From Paraburkholderia translucens (GTDB lineage Bacteria > Pseudomonadota > Gammaproteobacteria > Burkholderiales > Burkholderiaceae), in assembly GCF_020881035.1 (NCBI RefSeq), contig NZ_JAJITC010000004.1:428399-492398 (forward strand): 64,000 bases of DNA, given 5' to 3'. Shown piece after piece: positions 18,669 to 27,159 of this stretch. How positions within the stretch are numbered: the stretch's first letter is position 1; each line of letters starts with the position of its first letter. Both the position numbers and the translations under genes were made by a program. Under the pieces are notes generated by a model. It did not search any database. It was not told the DNA's origin and saw only the letters and a program-made list of their open reading frames with translations.

Positions 18669-19379
18669 GTGACGCCGCCGACCCAAACGCCTGGCGCCGA
18701 AGCGGGCAACGATAGCGGCGACCTCGCGTCGGACCGCATCCTCGCGCGCATCGGACAACTGACGCGAACGCTGCGCGATTCGATGCGCGAGCTCGGGCTC
18801 GACAAGCACGTCGAGCGCGCGGCCGAAGCCGTGCCCGATGCGCGCGATCGTCTGAAGTACATCGCCAACATGACCGAGCAGGCCGCCGAGCGCGTGCTGT
18901 CGGCGATCGACATCGCGAAGCCGATCCAGGAGCAGTTGCAGCAGGACGCGGGCGCGCTCGACGCGCGCTGGGAGCAGTGGTACGCGGCGCCGATCGAGCG
19001 CGAGGAAGTGCGCGCCCTGATGAACGACACGCGCACCTTCCTGCGCGGCGTGCCCGAGGCGACCACTGCGACCAACTCGCAGTTGATGGAGATCATGCTT
19101 GCGCAGGATTTCCAGGATCTGACCGGCCAGGTGATCAAGAAGATCACCGAGGTCGTCTACCTGATCGAACAGCAACTGCTCGGCGTGCTGGTCGAGAACA
19201 TCGCGCTCGAACGGCGCGAGCAGTTCGCGGCGCACGCAGCGGCTCTGAAGGCCGAGGTGTCGTCGACGGGCAGTCCCGAACATCTGCTCAACGGTCCGCA
19301 GATCAACCCGGAAGGCAAGACGGACGTGGTGCAGGATCAATCGCAGGTCGACGATCTGCTCGCGAGCCTCGGCTTCTGA
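18669..19379 (+). CDS. cheZ: CheY-P phosphatase CheZ
   Basis: A 236-residue long-helix dimer that dephosphorylates CheY-P. The hallmark catalytic region is MLAQDFQDLTGQVIKKI, with the active-site Gln in DFQDLTGQ. The C-terminal CheY-binding peptide is the final QSQVDDLLASLGF. The start is inferred as the GTG at 18669, immediately after cheY, with a GGGAGCTG region overlapping the cheY stop. It is the last gene of the che operon. Confidence 0.95.
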   Translation: MTPPTQTPGAEAGNDSGDLASDRILARIGQLTRTLRDSMRELGLDKHVERAAEAVPDARDRLKYIANMTEQAAERVLSAIDIAKPIQEQLQQDAGALDARWEQWYAAPIEREEVRALMNDTRTFLRGVPEATTATNSQLMEIMLAQDFQDLTGQVIKKITEVVYLIEQQLLGVLVENIALERREQFAAHAAALKAEVSSTGSPEHLLNGPQINPEGKTDVVQDQSQVDDLLASLGF

Positions 19380-19640
19380 CCGGGTGATGCGGCCCGGCGT
19401 GCGCGCCGGGCTGGTGGCTCAAATGCAATTGGCGCCAATCACGCCTTCTGTCGGCTGAAAGGATCGGCAGGCATACTACGGGGTCAAAGCGGTACGGCGC
19501 CGGCCGGCGTAACGCCTGGCGGTAGCCCTGTGCGCCAGTCCCGTCTGGGTTTGCGGCAGCGGCGGGTCCGTATCATCTGCCTATATGCGGCCGGTTCGCG
19601 CACTCGGCGAGGCGCGCTGCAGCTCGGGAGGAGCATCGTT

Positions 19641-20189
19641 ATGTGGAGTCGCGTTGGTCGCGCCGGGAGACTCACGGCGCTGGTTTTGCCATGTTCGTTT
19701 TTGGCTCTCGCCGCCGCACAGTCCGCCCATGCGGCATTGGGCAGTGCGCCGCTAACGCCACCCTCCGACGCTTCGGTATCGTCCCGGGTGGTGCAGCCGG
19801 CCAGCGGTGCAACGCAGAGTGTGATGCGCGCCGAATCGAGCGCGGCGTCCTCCACGTCTTCCGCATCAACGTCCTACACGGTACGCGAGACCACGTTCGG
19901 CAACGGCACCGTGGTGCGCGAATATCTCTCTTCGAGCGGCGCCGTGTTCGGCATTTCGTGGCACGGTCCGCAAATGCCGGATATCAGCGATCTGCTCGGC
20001 AGTTATTTCCCGCAGTACGTGGCCGGCGTGAAGGCGGCGCGGGCAGCGCGCGGCAATGCGCGCGGGCCGGTCAGCGTCGATGTCAGCGGGCTCGTGGTGC
20101 ACTCGGGCGGCCACATGGGCGCGTTCAGCGGCGTCGCGTGGCTACCCTCCGCGCTGCCATCCGGCGTCAGCGGTTCCGACATCAAGTAA
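19641..20189 (+). CDS. DUF2844 secreted protein
   Basis: A 182-residue exported protein of unknown function. The signal peptide spans residues about 12-35 (ending SAHAALG). Mature residues 60-182 contain the DUF2844 pattern: YTVRETTFGNGTVVREYLSS, then VFGISWHGPQMPDISDLLG and YFPQYVAG. A GGGAGGAG ribosome site precedes the ATG at 19641. It is followed after 14 bp by the DUF3443 lipoprotein, and the two families recur side by side in Burkholderia. I infer they work together, perhaps with this protein as chaperone, inhibitor or pro-segment of the protease-like partner. Confidence 0.82.
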   Translation: MWSRVGRAGRLTALVLPCSFLALAAAQSAHAALGSAPLTPPSDASVSSRVVQPASGATQSVMRAESSAASSTSSASTSYTVRETTFGNGTVVREYLSSSGAVFGISWHGPQMPDISDLLGSYFPQYVAGVKAARAARGNARGPVSVDVSGLVVHSGGHMGAFSGVAWLPSALPSGVSGSDIK

Positions 20190-20203
20190 CGGCGAGGACG
20201 ACG

Positions 20204-21541
20204 ATGCGAACCACGCACACGAGCGCGAAACTCAAGGGCTGGATGCAGGCCATGCTTGCCGTGTTGCTCACGGCGACGCTCGTCGCCTGCGGCGGAGGCG
20301 GCGGTAGCAGCAACAGCAATAGCGGCAACTCCAGTTCCGGCAGCGGCGGCAGCGCGTCGAACGGCTCGAGCGGCGGTTCGCTGCCACCCAGCCCGACCCA
20401 GCAGCCAATCGCCGCGAACGCCGCGAACACGGTGCAGATCACGGTCGGCCACGGCGCGGCCGGCGTCATCAACATCCCGACCGTCAGCGTGACGATCTGC
20501 GCGCCAGGCTCGACGACCAACTGCGCGACCATCAACAACATCCAGCTCGACACCGGCTCGTTCGGCTTGCGCGTGGTCGGCTCGGTGCTCAATTCGATCA
20601 ATCCGACGCTGCTCAGCGCGCTGCCGGTCAGCACGATCGCCGGCAGCGGCGCGCAGCTTGCCGAGTGCGCGAGGTTCGCAGACGGCTACACGTGGGGCTC
20701 CGTGCGCACCGCGACCGTCACGATCGGCGGCGAAACGACGGCCAGCCGCATCCCGCTGCAGATCATCGGCGACAAGGCCGCGAGCACGACACCCGCGATT
20801 TGCAGCGGCAGCGGCATGTCCGAAAACACGGTCAGCGACCTCGGCTCGAACGGCATTCTCGGCGTCGGCACCGCGCCGAACGACTGCGGCGCGACGTGCG
20901 CGAACCCAGCGACCGCGGTGAACTACAGCAACTACTTCGCCTGCCCGAACGGCACCTCGTGCACGCGCACCGCGGTGCCGCTCACGCAGCAGGTCACCAA
21001 CCCGGTCGCCAGCTTCCCGGTCGACAACAACGGCGTGATCGTGCAGATGGAGCCAGTGTCGAGCACTGGCGCCGCGTCGGCGAACGGCACGCTCGTGTTC
21101 GGCATCAACACGGCGGGGAACAACACGCTTGCCGCGTCACAGGTCTTCACGACCACCGCCTCCGGCGATCTCGAGAACAGCACCTTCAACGGCACGAAAA
21201 TAACGGCGTTCCTCGATTCCGGCTCGAACGCCTATTTCTTTGGCGATAGCACGCTCGCGCCGTGCAGCCAATTCCCGAACTTCTACTGCCCGTCGTCGGC
21301 GCAGACCCGTACGGTCACGCTGGTGGGGTTGAACGGGGTGTCGGCGGCCGCCGACATCGGCATCCTTGATGCGCAGACGCTGTTCGCCAGCGGCAGCAGC
21401 TTCGCGTTCAACGACCTCGCTGGCCAGTTCGGCAACAACACCAGCTTCGACCTCGGTCTGCCGTTCTTCTACGGCCGCTACGTCTACTACCATCTCGATC
21501 AGACCGCGAGCGGCGGCCCCTCTCCTTACGTCGGCTACTGA
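20204..21541 (+). CDS. DUF3443 lipoprotein with pepsin-like motifs
   Basis: A 445-residue predicted lipoprotein with lipobox L-V-A-C (Cys29) followed by a Gly/Ser/Asn linker to about residue 60. It matches the DUF3443 family by style. The mature part shows, in order, IQLDTGSFGLRV (Asp116), NGILGVG (217-222), GTLVFGIN (295-302), FLDSGSNAYFF (Asp338) and FDLGLPFFYGRYVYYHLD (415-432). These correspond in order and spacing to the pepsin landmarks DTGSxxLWV, DGILGLG, GxLxFGG, DSGTS and ILGDxFLRxYYxVFD. I infer a pepsin-like bilobed fold with two catalytic aspartates. Proteolytic activity is unproven. Several paired cysteines suggest a disulfide-bonded envelope protein. Confidence 0.8.
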   Translation: MRTTHTSAKLKGWMQAMLAVLLTATLVACGGGGGSSNSNSGNSSSGSGGSASNGSSGGSLPPSPTQQPIAANAANTVQITVGHGAAGVINIPTVSVTICAPGSTTNCATINNIQLDTGSFGLRVVGSVLNSINPTLLSALPVSTIAGSGAQLAECARFADGYTWGSVRTATVTIGGETTASRIPLQIIGDKAASTTPAICSGSGMSENTVSDLGSNGILGVGTAPNDCGATCANPATAVNYSNYFACPNGTSCTRTAVPLTQQVTNPVASFPVDNNGVIVQMEPVSSTGAASANGTLVFGINTAGNNTLAASQVFTTTASGDLENSTFNGTKITAFLDSGSNAYFFGDSTLAPCSQFPNFYCPSSAQTRTVTLVGLNGVSAAADIGILDAQTLFASGSSFAFNDLAGQFGNNTSFDLGLPFFYGRYVYYHLDQTASGGPSPYVGY

Positions 21542-21558
21542 AGCCGCGTCGATCCGAT

Positions 21559-21599
21559 GCCGGACGGCGTGCGCGTGAGACACGCGCACGCCGTCCGGC
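21559..21599. terminator. Long perfect hairpin after the DUF3443 gene
   Basis: 19-bp perfect stem (21559-21577 with 21581-21599) around a 3-nt AGA loop, starting 18 bp after the DUF3443 stop. It is very GC-rich and has no T-tract. It probably ends the DUF2844-DUF3443 transcript and insulates the flhB promoter, which begins right after it. Confidence 0.65.
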
Positions 21600-21668
21600 C
21601 ATCCGTCGAAATACCCCCGTTTCTCGGCCCTTATCCGCCGATCGGCGCTTGCGTCGAGCGGGAATAAT
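21600..21668 (+). promoter_or_regulatory. Candidate FlhDC operator and promoter of flhB
   Basis: Left half-site with GAAATACC (21608-21615), right half-site CCTTATCCGCCGATC (from 21629), and a -10 AATAAT (21663-21668) 34 bp after the right half-site start. It is the same architecture as upstream of flgB, flhF and fliE. It fits the published E. coli FlhD4C2 inverted half-site pattern (AAYSSNNNAAATARCG and its complement). Confidence 0.5.
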
Positions 21669-21716
21669 CGCTGTCACTGGAAAGAGGCGTTGTGCCTCGG
21701 CCGACCGGAGAGCTTT

Positions 21717-22952
21717 GTGGCAGAGGACAGCGACCTCGAAAAAACCGAATCCGCCACCCCTCGGCGCCTGCAGAAGGCGCGCGAGGAAGGGCAGATCGTG
21801 CGTTCGCGGGAACTGTCGACCTTCGCGCTGCTCGCGGCCGGGTTCTATGGCGTGTGGGGCATGTCCGGCAGCATCGGCGATCATTTGCAGAACATGCTGC
21901 GCACCTCGCTCACGTTCAATCGGGCGAGCGTGTTCGACACGAGCCGCATGCTGATCGGCGCGGGCGCCGCGAGCCGTGAAGGACTCTATGCGCTGCTGCC
22001 GATCCTCGCCCTCACCGGACTCGCCGCCTTGCTTGCGCCGATGGCGCTTGGCGGCTGGCTGCTGTCGGCGAAAGGGCTCGAACCGAAGTTCAGCCGGCTC
22101 AATCCGATCGAGGGTTTGAGCCGGATGTTTTCGATCAACGGGCCGATCCAGCTCGGCATGTCGCTCGCGAAGACGCTCGTGGTGGGCCTCATCGGCGGGA
22201 CGGCGATCTGGAATCGCCATGAGCAATTCCTTGCGCTCGCCACGCAGCCGCTCGATCTCGCGCTCGCCAACTCCGTACATCTGATCGCGGTGTGCTGCGG
22301 CATGACGGTGGCCGGCATGTTCGCGGTGGCCGCGCTCGACGTGCCCTACCAGTTGTGGACGTTCCACAAGAAGCTGCGCATGACGAAGGAAGAAGTGAAG
22401 CGCGAGCATCGCGAGAGCGAAGGCGATCCGCACATCAAGGGCAAGATTCGCCAGCAGCAGCGTGCGATCGCGCGGCGCCGCATGATGGCGCAGGTGCCGA
22501 AGGCCGACGTGGTCGTGACGAACCCGACGCACTTCGCGGTTGCGCTGCAATACACGGATGGCGAGATGCGCGCGCCGAAGGTGGTCGCAAAGGGCGTGAA
22601 CCTCGTGGCCGCGCGCATTCGCGAAATCGCCGCCGAAAACAACGTGCCGCTGCTCGAAGCGCCGCCGCTCGCGCGGGCGCTTTATCACAACGTCGAGCTG
22701 AATCGCGAGATTCCGGGGTCGCTGTATGGGGCGGTCGCTGAAGTGCTCGCGTGGGTCTATCAGCTGCGCCGCTTCAAGACCGAAGGCGGCGACGCCCCGG
22801 TCGCGCCGACCGAACTCGACGTGCCGCCCGAACTCGACAAGGGCGGCGTATCGGACGAGGACGCCGCCGACGAAGCCGCCGACGCGCTGAACCCCGCCAA
22901 CGACGTCGCTAACGACGACACGAGCAACGACAACAAGGGAGCCTCCGCATGA
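21717..22952 (+). CDS. flhB: Flagellar export gate protein FlhB
   Basis: Inner-membrane protein (411 residues) of the flagellar type III export apparatus that switches substrate class when the hook is complete. The N-terminus (SDLEKTESATPRRLQKAREEG) is canonical. Four membrane helices follow to about residue 210, then the cytoplasmic domain with autocleavage motif NPTH at 269-272, the same numbering as in Salmonella. The last 40 residues form an acidic Asp/Ala/Asn extension. GTG start at 21717. It overlaps flhA by 4 bp (ATGA). Confidence 0.96.
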   Translation: MAEDSDLEKTESATPRRLQKAREEGQIVRSRELSTFALLAAGFYGVWGMSGSIGDHLQNMLRTSLTFNRASVFDTSRMLIGAGAASREGLYALLPILALTGLAALLAPMALGGWLLSAKGLEPKFSRLNPIEGLSRMFSINGPIQLGMSLAKTLVVGLIGGTAIWNRHEQFLALATQPLDLALANSVHLIAVCCGMTVAGMFAVAALDVPYQLWTFHKKLRMTKEEVKREHRESEGDPHIKGKIRQQQRAIARRRMMAQVPKADVVVTNPTHFAVALQYTDGEMRAPKVVAKGVNLVAARIREIAAENNVPLLEAPPLARALYHNVELNREIPGSLYGAVAEVLAWVYQLRRFKTEGGDAPVAPTELDVPPELDKGGVSDEDAADEAADALNPANDVANDDTSNDNKGASA

Positions 22953-25051
22953 ACGCTCGCGCCGGTTTCCTCGCCCGACGGCCGGATGCCTTGAACAGCA
23001 CCAACCTGCGTGCCCTCGCCGGGCCGGTGCTGATCTGCATGATCCTCGGCATGATGATTCTGCCGTTGCCGCCGTTCCTGCTCGATCTGCTGTTCACCTT
23101 CAACATCGCGCTGTCGGTGATGGTGCTGCTCGTCAGCATGTACACGATGAAGCCGCTCGACTTTGCCGCGTTCCCGAGCGTGCTGCTGTTCTCGACGCTG
23201 CTGCGGCTGTCGCTGAACGTGGCGTCGACGCGGGTCGTGCTGCTCGAAGGCCATACCGGGCCGGACGCGGCCGGTCAGGTGATCGAGTCGTTCGGCCACT
23301 TCCTCGTGGGCGGCAACTTCGCGGTCGGGATCGTCGTCTTCATCATCCTGATGGTGATCAACTTCATGGTGATCACGAAGGGCGCGGGGCGGATCGCCGA
23401 AGTGTCCGCGCGCTTCACGCTCGACGCGATGCCCGGCAAGCAGATGGCGATCGACGCCGATCTGAACGCCGGCCTCATCAACGAAGAGCAGGCCCGCAAG
23501 CGCCGCGCGGAAGTCTCGCAGGAAGCCGAGTTCTACGGCTCGATGGACGGTGCGAGCAAGTTCGTGCGCGGCGATGCGATCGCCGGTCTGCTGATCATGG
23601 TCATCAACATCGTGGGCGGGCTGATCGTCGGCATGGTCCAGCACGGCATGGACTTCGCGGCGGCGGGCAAGAACTACACGCTGCTGACGATCGGCGACGG
23701 CCTCGTTGCGCAGATTCCGTCGCTGGTGATTTCGACGGCGGCCGGCGTGATCGTGTCGCGCGTCGCGACCAACGAAGATATTGGCACGCAGCTGACCGGC
23801 CAGTTGTTCACGAATCCGCGCGTGCTGATGATCACCGGCTGCATCCTCGTGCTGATGGGGCTGATTCCGGGCATGCCGCACTTCGCGTTCCTGGTTCTCG
23901 GCGGCGGCCTGATCCAGCTCGGCCGCACCATGAAGAAGCGCGCCGAGGAGCGCAAGAACGCGCCCGCGCACGTCGACGTCGCGCCGGCCGCGCTGGCGCC
24001 GGTCGAAAACGCCGAGGCGAGCTGGGACGACGTGACGCTGATCGACACGCTCGGCCTCGAAGTCGGCTACCGGCTGATCCCGCTCGTCGACAAGAACTCC
24101 GACGGCGAGCTGCTCAAGCGGATCAAGAGCATCCGCAAGAAGTTCGCGCAGGAAATCGGTTTCCTGCCGCCGGTCATTCATATCCGTGACAATCTCGAAT
24201 TGCGGCCGAACGGCTATCGCATTGCGCTCAAAGGCGTCGAGGTCGGCTCGGGCGAGGCGTATCCGGGCCAGTGGCTCGCGATCAATCCCGGTCAGGTATC
24301 GGCCGCGCTGCCGGGCACGCCGACCCAGGACCCGGCGTTCGGCCTGCCGGCGATCTGGATCGATACGAGCCTGCGCGAACAGGCGCAGGTGTACGGCTAC
24401 ACGGTCGTCGATTCGAGCACGGTGGTCGCGACGCACCTGAATCATCTTGTCGTCACGCACGCCTCCGAGCTGCTCGGCCGCAGCGAGGTGCAGGCGCTCA
24501 TCGAGCGGATGCAGAAGGACACGCCGTCGCTGGTCGACGATCTGGTGCCGAAGGTGCTGCCGTTCACCACGTTGCAGAAGGTGCTGCAGTACCTGCTCGA
24601 AGAGGGCGTGCCGATCCGCGACATGCGCACGATCCTCGAAGCGCTCTCCGAGCACGCGACGAAGCTCACCGACGCGCACGACCTTACCGCCGCGGTGCGC
24701 CTCGCGCTCGGTCGCGCGATCACGCAGCAATGGTTCCCGGGCACCGGCGACATGCAGGTGATGGGCCTCGACGCCAATCTCGAACGGGTGCTCTCGCAGG
24801 CGCTATCGACCGGACCGAACCCGGGCATCGAGCCGGGCCTCGCCAATACGCTGCTCACCGAAACGCAGAAGGCGATGACGCGTCAGCAGAACCTCGGCCT
24901 CGCTCCGGTGCTGCTCGTGCAGCACGCGCTGCGGCCGATGCTGGCGCGCTTCCTGCGCCGCAGCCTGCCGCAACTGAAGGTGCTGTCGTATGCGGAAGTG
25001 CCCGATACGCGCAGCGTCAAGGTGGTCAATCTGATCGGCGCGCACGGCTGA
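22949..25051 (+). CDS. flhA: Flagellar export apparatus protein FlhA
   Basis: A 700-residue ring-forming export gate. Eight N-terminal membrane helices cover residues about 20-320, and include the FHIPEP-type region between helices 4 and 5 (here VSARFTLDAMPGKQMAIDADLNAG as pattern, residues about 150-173). The C-terminal cytoplasmic domain (from about 355) docks chaperone-substrate complexes and ends in the KVLSYAEVPD-type segment. It is coupled to flhB by a 4-bp overlap and followed by an intrinsic terminator. Confidence 0.96.
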   Translation: MNARAGFLARRPDALNSTNLRALAGPVLICMILGMMILPLPPFLLDLLFTFNIALSVMVLLVSMYTMKPLDFAAFPSVLLFSTLLRLSLNVASTRVVLLEGHTGPDAAGQVIESFGHFLVGGNFAVGIVVFIILMVINFMVITKGAGRIAEVSARFTLDAMPGKQMAIDADLNAGLINEEQARKRRAEVSQEAEFYGSMDGASKFVRGDAIAGLLIMVINIVGGLIVGMVQHGMDFAAAGKNYTLLTIGDGLVAQIPSLVISTAAGVIVSRVATNEDIGTQLTGQLFTNPRVLMITGCILVLMGLIPGMPHFAFLVLGGGLIQLGRTMKKRAEERKNAPAHVDVAPAALAPVENAEASWDDVTLIDTLGLEVGYRLIPLVDKNSDGELLKRIKSIRKKFAQEIGFLPPVIHIRDNLELRPNGYRIALKGVEVGSGEAYPGQWLAINPGQVSAALPGTPTQDPAFGLPAIWIDTSLREQAQVYGYTVVDSSTVVATHLNHLVVTHASELLGRSEVQALIERMQKDTPSLVDDLVPKVLPFTTLQKVLQYLLEEGVPIRDMRTILEALSEHATKLTDAHDLTAAVRLALGRAITQQWFPGTGDMQVMGLDANLERVLSQALSTGPNPGIEPGLANTLLTETQKAMTRQQNLGLAPVLLVQHALRPMLARFLRRSLPQLKVLSYAEVPDTRSVKVVNLIGAHG

Positions 25052-25086
25052 CGAAGTCCGCTCGCTCGCCGTTGTGGGTATCTGGC

Positions 25087-25120
25087 AAACCGGCGCTCCA
25101 GTGGGGCGCCGGTTTCTGTT
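25087..25120 (+). terminator. Terminator after flhA
   Basis: Perfect 10-bp stem AAACCGGCGC / GCGCCGGTTT with a 9-nt loop, followed by CTGTTTG. It begins 36 bp after the flhA stop and separates flhBA from flhFG-fliA. Confidence 0.7.
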
Positions 25121-25166
25121 TGCGCGCCGCCGCCGGGCTCATCGGTCAATGTGGCTGCCGTGCGTC

Positions 25167-25235
25167 CATCGCACGAATTGCCGACCTTTAACGGCCTTTA
25201 TCCATCGATCGTCGCGCGAGACGTTTCGCAATAAT
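25167..25235 (+). promoter_or_regulatory. Candidate FlhDC operator and promoter of flhF
   Basis: Left half-site region CATCGCACGAATTGCC, right half-site CTTTATCCATCGATC (from 25196) and -10 AATAAT (25230-25235) 34 bp after it. The layout mirrors the flhB site closely (CCTTATCCGCCGATC and AATAAT), which argues for shared regulation after the flhA terminator. Confidence 0.45.
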
Positions 25236-25299
25236 GGATCGCAATGGGAAGCGGTGTATCGCCGGTCCGTCAGTCCGTCTACCTCATCGGGGGTCCAGC

Positions 25300-27159
25300 T
25301 TGAACATTCGTAAATTTGTCGGTGCTACCAGTCGCGATGCCTTGCGTCTCGTTCGCGAAGCACTTGGCCCCGATGCGGTCGTGCTGTCGAATCGTACGAT
25401 GGACGACGGCAGCGTCGAAATCGTCGCGCTCGCCGACAGCGATCTCGCCGCGATCACGCCGAAAGCACGCGAAGTGGCTCAGGCCGGCGCACGGGCCGTG
25501 TCACCGGCGAATCCGTATGCAAGCGCAATGCCGGACGTGTTTTCGTCGGTGTTCGGCGCGAGCCCGGAAGCAGGGGCTGAAGCGATGCCGGTGAATGCGC
25601 CGATGAATGCGGCTAAGGATCTGATGACCGGCGCGCCGCTCAGGACGCCGGCGAATCTGACGGTCGACCAGGCGATCGATGCGTCCGCGAATGAAACGCC
25701 TCTCGCCGCCTCGAAAGCGTCCGTGCCGACGACCGCCTTGCCCGGCAATCCTCCGGCCGGCCCGGCGATGCCGGGCGCAACGGCCGCATCGGCAGCCGTG
25801 GCGCCCGGGGCCGCGCCCGCCGCTTCCGCCGCCTCGAGCAAAGCCACCGCGCCGCGCACGATGGCCGAGTCGAATCCGTGGCTCATCGATCACGCGCGCC
25901 GCATCGCGGCCGAGCAGCAGCAACAGAGCGGCGTATACAGCGCGCGTCCCGCCGCGATGACGCCCGCCGTCGCCACCGCCAAAGGCCTCGGCAGCGCGGT
26001 CGACGCGCGTCCGGCCGTCGTGCCGCCGGTGATCGACACGCCGGCCTGGGCGCGCGAAGCCGCTGAAGTCGCCGCGCGCCGCACCGCGCAGAAAATCGCG
26101 CCCGCGCCGTCCGCCGCCGACGAAAGCCGCACGTCGGCCGCGGTCGCCGAAGCGATCAAGGGGCGCATGGAGCAGGTCGTCAAGGACACCGTCATGCACG
26201 AGCTCTCGTCGATGCGCGACATGATGGAAGAGCACTTCGCGGGTCTGTTGTGGGGCGATCGGCAGCGCCGCAATCCGGCACGCGCCGCGCTGACCAAGCA
26301 TCTGTTCGCGGCGGGCTTTTCCGCGCAGCTCGTGCAGATGATGGCCGACAACCTGCCCGCAGACATCGACACGATGGACGGCGGCATGGACTGGGTGCGT
26401 TCGGTGCTCGAATCGAACCTGCCGGTGATGGAAGACGAGGACGCGCTGATGGAGCGCGGTGGCGTGTTCGCGCTGATGGGGCCGACCGGCGTCGGCAAGA
26501 CGACGACTACCGCGAAGCTCGCCGCGCGCTGCGTGATGCGCTTCGGCGCGAGCAAGGTGGCGCTCTTGACGACCGACAGCTATCGCATCGGCGGGCATGA
26601 ACAGCTGCGCATCTTCGGCAAGATTCTCGGCGTTTCGGTGCACGCGGTGAAAGACAGCGCCGATCTGCAACTCGCGCTCTCCGAGCTGCGCAACAAGCAC
26701 ATCGTGCTGATCGACACGATCGGCATGAGCCAGCGCGACCGCCTCGTGTCGGACCAGATCGCGATGCTGTGCCGCGCCGGCCAGCCGGTGCAGCGTCTGC
26801 TGCTGCTCAACGCGACGAGCCACGGCGACACGTTGAACGAAGTCGTGCAGGCGTATCAGCGCGCGCCGGACCAGCAGCCGCTCGCCGGCTGCATCCTGAC
26901 CAAACTCGACGAAGCGACCAACCTGGGCGGCGTGCTCGATGCGGTGATCCGCTACAAGCTGCCCGTGCATTACGTCTCGACCGGGCAGAAGGTGCCGGAG
27001 AACCTGTACGTCGCGACGAAGAAATTTTTGATCAAGAGCACGTTCTGCATTCCGCGCGACAACTCGCCGTTCGTGCCGCACGACGACGACATCCCCGCTT
27101 TGCTGTCCTCGCTGTCCGCGCGTTCGACGGCCGAGCTGCATGAGGTTCGCTTTGGATAA
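25300..27159 (+). CDS. flhF: Flagellar GTPase FlhF
   Basis: SRP-type GTPase that places and counts flagella. The 619-residue protein has the family N-terminus (NIRKFVGATSRDALRLVREALGPDAVVLSNR) and a long Ala/Pro-rich segment (about 75-290). The NG domain follows with P-loop GPTGVGKTTT (394 onwards), LLTTDSYRIGGHEQL, DTIGMSQRD and the guanine-specificity TKLDE motif. It is read from a TTG at 25300 preceded by CGGGGG; the start is fixed by family alignment since the 22 residues upstream are not FlhF-like. The stop overlaps flhG by 20 bp. Confidence 0.94.
   Translation: MNIRKFVGATSRDALRLVREALGPDAVVLSNRTMDDGSVEIVALADSDLAAITPKAREVAQAGARAVSPANPYASAMPDVFSSVFGASPEAGAEAMPVNAPMNAAKDLMTGAPLRTPANLTVDQAIDASANETPLAASKASVPTTALPGNPPAGPAMPGATAASAAVAPGAAPAASAASSKATAPRTMAESNPWLIDHARRIAAEQQQQSGVYSARPAAMTPAVATAKGLGSAVDARPAVVPPVIDTPAWAREAAEVAARRTAQKIAPAPSAADESRTSAAVAEAIKGRMEQVVKDTVMHELSSMRDMMEEHFAGLLWGDRQRRNPARAALTKHLFAAGFSAQLVQMMADNLPADIDTMDGGMDWVRSVLESNLPVMEDEDALMERGGVFALMGPTGVGKTTTTAKLAARCVMRFGASKVALLTTDSYRIGGHEQLRIFGKILGVSVHAVKDSADLQLALSELRNKHIVLIDTIGMSQRDRLVSDQIAMLCRAGQPVQRLLLLNATSHGDTLNEVVQAYQRAPDQQPLAGCILTKLDEATNLGGVLDAVIRYKLPVHYVSTGQKVPENLYVATKKFLIKSTFCIPRDNSPFVPHDDDIPALLSSLSARSTAELHEVRFG

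Noticed and set aside
22760..24730. 656-residue ORF antisense to flhA
   Set aside because: Rich in His, Arg and Asp, as expected for the complement of a GC-rich gene; no domain, and flhA on the other strand is certain.
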